NCBI RefSeq assembly: GCF_009709615.1
Contig: NZ_WJYA01000006.1
Location: forward strand, 62,001-126,000
Source: Winogradskyella ouciana
GTDB taxonomy: Bacteria; Bacteroidota; Bacteroidia; Flavobacteriales; Flavobacteriaceae
DNA: 64,000 nt
Direction of reading: 5' to 3'
Shown: one piece after another, positions 62,356 to 64,000 of the stretch
Layout of the letters: each line of letters opens with the position of its first letter
How positions within the stretch are numbered: the stretch's first letter is position 1
Notes under the pieces: generated by a model
Databases searched by the model: none
Told to the model about the DNA's origin: nothing
What the model saw: only the letters and a program-made list of their open reading frames with translations
Translations under genes and position numbers: made by a program

Positions 62356-63312
62356 ATGAGAATAACATCAATTTTTTTCTTCTTTTTGTGCCCTATAATT
62401 ATATGTGCTCAAAAGATTGACAATACGATTTCTTATAGAGCTATAGAAAGCGAAAGCTATTTTAGATTTCACTACGACAACGATTATTTTGCAGCCACAG
62501 ACGAAAACTATACCCAAGGCTATAGCTTTGAAGTGGTTTTGCAGAGCCTAGAAAAGAATCCTGTCAATAAACTATTCTTTAAACCTAGTAGCGCAAATAC
62601 AAAATTTGGTTTGGCCTTAGAGCATATTGGGTTTACACCAAATGACTACGTGAGCAAAGACATTCAGTTTGGAGATAGGCCTTTTGCATCTGCTATAATG
62701 CTGAAAAGCTTTAAGATAGACACAAACATTGAAAAGAAATTTAGACTATCACAATCCTTAAGCTTAGGACTCATTGGTCCTGGTGCTTTTGGTAAGGAGA
62801 TGCAGGTAGGCATACATAAAGCCACTGGGAATAAAATTCCAGGCGGATGGGACAATCAGATTAAAAATGATCTTATTCTCAATTACAGAATTGATTTTGA
62901 AAAAGAGCTTTATAGCTATAAGAATCTATTTGGCTTAAATGCTAATGGGACATTGCAGTTGGGCACACTGTTCACTAATGCTTCAGTTGGATTCAATACC
63001 ACAATAGGAATTGTAAATTTACCTTTTGAAACTGTCGAAGAGAACAGAAATTTTCAGGTTTATCTTTATGCGCAACCAATGGTTGGTATAATTGGTTATG
63101 ATGCAACGCTTCAAGGTGGTGTATTGAATGATAAAAGTCCTTACACCATTTCAACTGATAATTTAGAACGCTTTACGGCACAATACAATTATGGATTGGT
63201 TATAAAAACCAGAACCTTGTATTTTGAATATACCAGAAGTGCCATTACGCGAGAATTTAAATCGGGTTCCTCAGCAAAATGGGGAGGCATCAGGATTGGG
63301 TTTACGTTTTAA
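62356..63312 (+). CDS. LpxR-family lipid A deacylase, outer membrane
   Basis: A 318-residue protein with a signal peptide (MRITSIFFFFLCPIIICAQ). LpxR marks are FHYDNDYFAATDENYTQGYSFE (about 36-57), with the conserved Asn and Asp, and the GDRPFAS motif (about 105). Beta-strand periodicity continues to the C-terminal RIGFTF, a barrel end. LpxR removes the 3'-acyloxyacyl chains of lipid A at the outer membrane. Its stop overlaps the convergent gene by 4 bases. It adds to the lipid A theme of the 53.2-56.7 kb genes. Confidence 0.88.
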   Translation: MRITSIFFFFLCPIIICAQKIDNTISYRAIESESYFRFHYDNDYFAATDENYTQGYSFEVVLQSLEKNPVNKLFFKPSSANTKFGLALEHIGFTPNDYVSKDIQFGDRPFASAIMLKSFKIDTNIEKKFRLSQSLSLGLIGPGAFGKEMQVGIHKATGNKIPGGWDNQIKNDLILNYRIDFEKELYSYKNLFGLNANGTLQLGTLFTNASVGFNTTIGIVNLPFETVEENRNFQVYLYAQPMVGIIGYDATLQGGVLNDKSPYTISTDNLERFTAQYNYGLVIKTRTLYFEYTRSAITREFKSGSSAKWGGIRIGFTF

Positions 63313-63836
63313 TCCGTTGTAAATTTTTCAAAATCATCAATGGCAAAGGCTTTGTTAAAGTCATCTTCGCCAATAGTTCCACCTTCAGAAGAATCATAGT
63401 CTAAGGTTATTTTCCATTCACCATCAATTTTCTTAAACAGCACATGAAACTGACCATAATAACTCTGTTCGTTTTCGGTACCTTTATTTCTGGTTAATTT
63501 ATAAATACCGCGTTCACTTGCTGTGGAGTCGTTATTGATACGTTCAAAAAAACGTAGGGAAATGTCACTGGTCTGGCCATTTGCTTTACTACGTTCAAAG
63601 TTAGTTTTGTAATTAGTAATGTAAGTCTCGTAATCTAAAATACGCTTACCACCAGAAATACGTACCAAATCCTCAGCATGGATATCTGCCATCAACGTAT
63701 AATCTAGTGTTTCAAAGGCTTTATAGAATTTCCCCCAAACTGCGTTTAAAGCTTTGAGGTTGTCTAAATTCTGAGCACAAATAGAAGTCATGCTAAATAC
63801 CAGAACGACTATGGGAATAATTGTTTTTTTAATCAT
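63309..63836 (-). CDS. NTF2-like (SnoaL/DUF4440) protein, exported
   Basis: A 175-residue protein with a signal peptide (MIKKTIIPIVVLVFSMTSICAQ). The rest is one NTF2-like domain: a helix with LKALNAVWGKFYKAFETLDYTLMADIHAEDL-type spacing and strands YYGQFHVLFKKIDGEWKITLDYD at the end. Members bind small ligands or act as isomerases; activity unknown. The ATG overlaps the stop of the upstream membrane gene (ATGATTAA). Confidence 0.8.
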   Translation of the reverse strand: MIKKTIIPIVVLVFSMTSICAQNLDNLKALNAVWGKFYKAFETLDYTLMADIHAEDLVRISGGKRILDYETYITNYKTNFERSKANGQTSDISLRFFERINNDSTASERGIYKLTRNKGTENEQSYYGQFHVLFKKIDGEWKITLDYDSSEGGTIGEDDFNKAFAIDDFEKFTTD

Positions 63837-63999
63837 GACTTGAAGGGATTTGTTTTTTAGCTAAAGATTTTCCAATTAAGAAACCAACAATTACCAGTAC
63901 GCCATCGGCTAAGGTAAACCACAGTTCTTTTGGAAGCATTATGATGTTGAAAAGCGTTGCAACTATCATTAATCCACCAACGATATAAGCAGGAATCAT
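63829..63999 (-). CDS. Small two-helix membrane protein, right edge of the window
   Basis: From an ATG at 63997-63999 the frame gives a 56-residue protein: IPAYIVGGLMIVATLFNIIML and LADGVLVIVGFLIGKSLA form two transmembrane segments, ending KKQIPSSHD. Only one base lies beyond this ATG, so the gene could also start farther right. Its stop overlaps the start of the NTF2-like gene, so the two form one operon. Family not recognised. Confidence 0.6.
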   Translation of the reverse strand: MIPAYIVGGLMIVATLFNIIMLPKELWFTLADGVLVIVGFLIGKSLAKKQIPSSHD

Positions 64000-64000
64000 G

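Overview
The window is a contiguous stretch of chromosome from a low-GC member of the Bacteroidota, almost certainly a marine-type Flavobacteriaceae. The signs are type IX secretion (T9SS) C-terminal sorting domains on several secreted proteins, a bacillithiol gene (bshC), the Bacteroidota-specific DUF4295 gene beside rpmB-rpmG, many short lipoprotein signals, near absence of Shine-Dalgarno sequences, and TANNTTTG-type -7 promoter elements. I found no rRNA, tRNA, CRISPR array, insertion sequence or prophage.

Layout. 1-9.8 kb: end of a fumarylacetoacetate-hydrolase-like gene, an Hpt-domain protein, an acetamidase/formamidase lipoprotein, cinA, the rpmB-rpmG-DUF4295 ribosomal cluster, ftsY, a small membrane-protein gene broken by an in-frame TAG, a lipoprotein amidase, rimO and a cadherin-like lipoprotein. 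10-19 kb (minus strand): small accessory enzymes (DUF4287/DUF5655, flavodoxin-like, VOC), then an M14-hypothetical-M16 peptidase group. 19-22.5 kb: bshC and a TPR/LuxR-type membrane regulator. 22.7-32.6 kb: a same-strand run of cell-surface genes (beta-barrel, T9SS protein, Peptidase_G2-like fibre protein, a 1882-residue leucine-rich repeat protein, FnIII-like lipoprotein). 32.6-48 kb: housekeeping genes (guaA, pyrG, yidC, mnmA) mixed with a LysM/binding-protein fusion, OsmC, DUF922, FAS1, YwqK-like, subtilase and nitronate monooxygenase genes. 48-53.8 kb: MFS and MATE transporters, a methyltransferase and a PAP2 phosphatase. 53.8-58.4 kb (minus strand): GT39, LAB_N and GT2 genes that look like a lipid A glycosylation set, with meaB and DUF2911 upstream. 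58.6-61.5 kb: an ECF sigma factor, a likely anti-sigma membrane protein and an unusual secreted DUF4097-like protein. 61.6-64 kb: an M23 peptidase, an LpxR-family lipid A deacylase and two small proteins.

The most interesting signal is a short DNA word. GTAGACAAAAGGTGGACA occurs upstream of two neighbouring surface-protein genes (22680 and 23424), at the same distance from a -7-like element in both. Related GTGGAC boxes spaced in multiples of 11 bp lie upstream of the cadherin-like lipoprotein gene (9950-10000). A perfect GTCCAC-N6-GTGGAC inverted repeat lies at the 5' end of the TPR/LuxR regulator gene (22461-22478). Together these suggest an undescribed regulon controlling surface proteins. 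The second is the ECF sigma operon, which has a GCAAC/CGTC promoter signature, a sigma gene without a normal start codon at the expected place, and an effector whose beta-rich domain is split by Met-Pro and Trp-Gly-Glu repeats.
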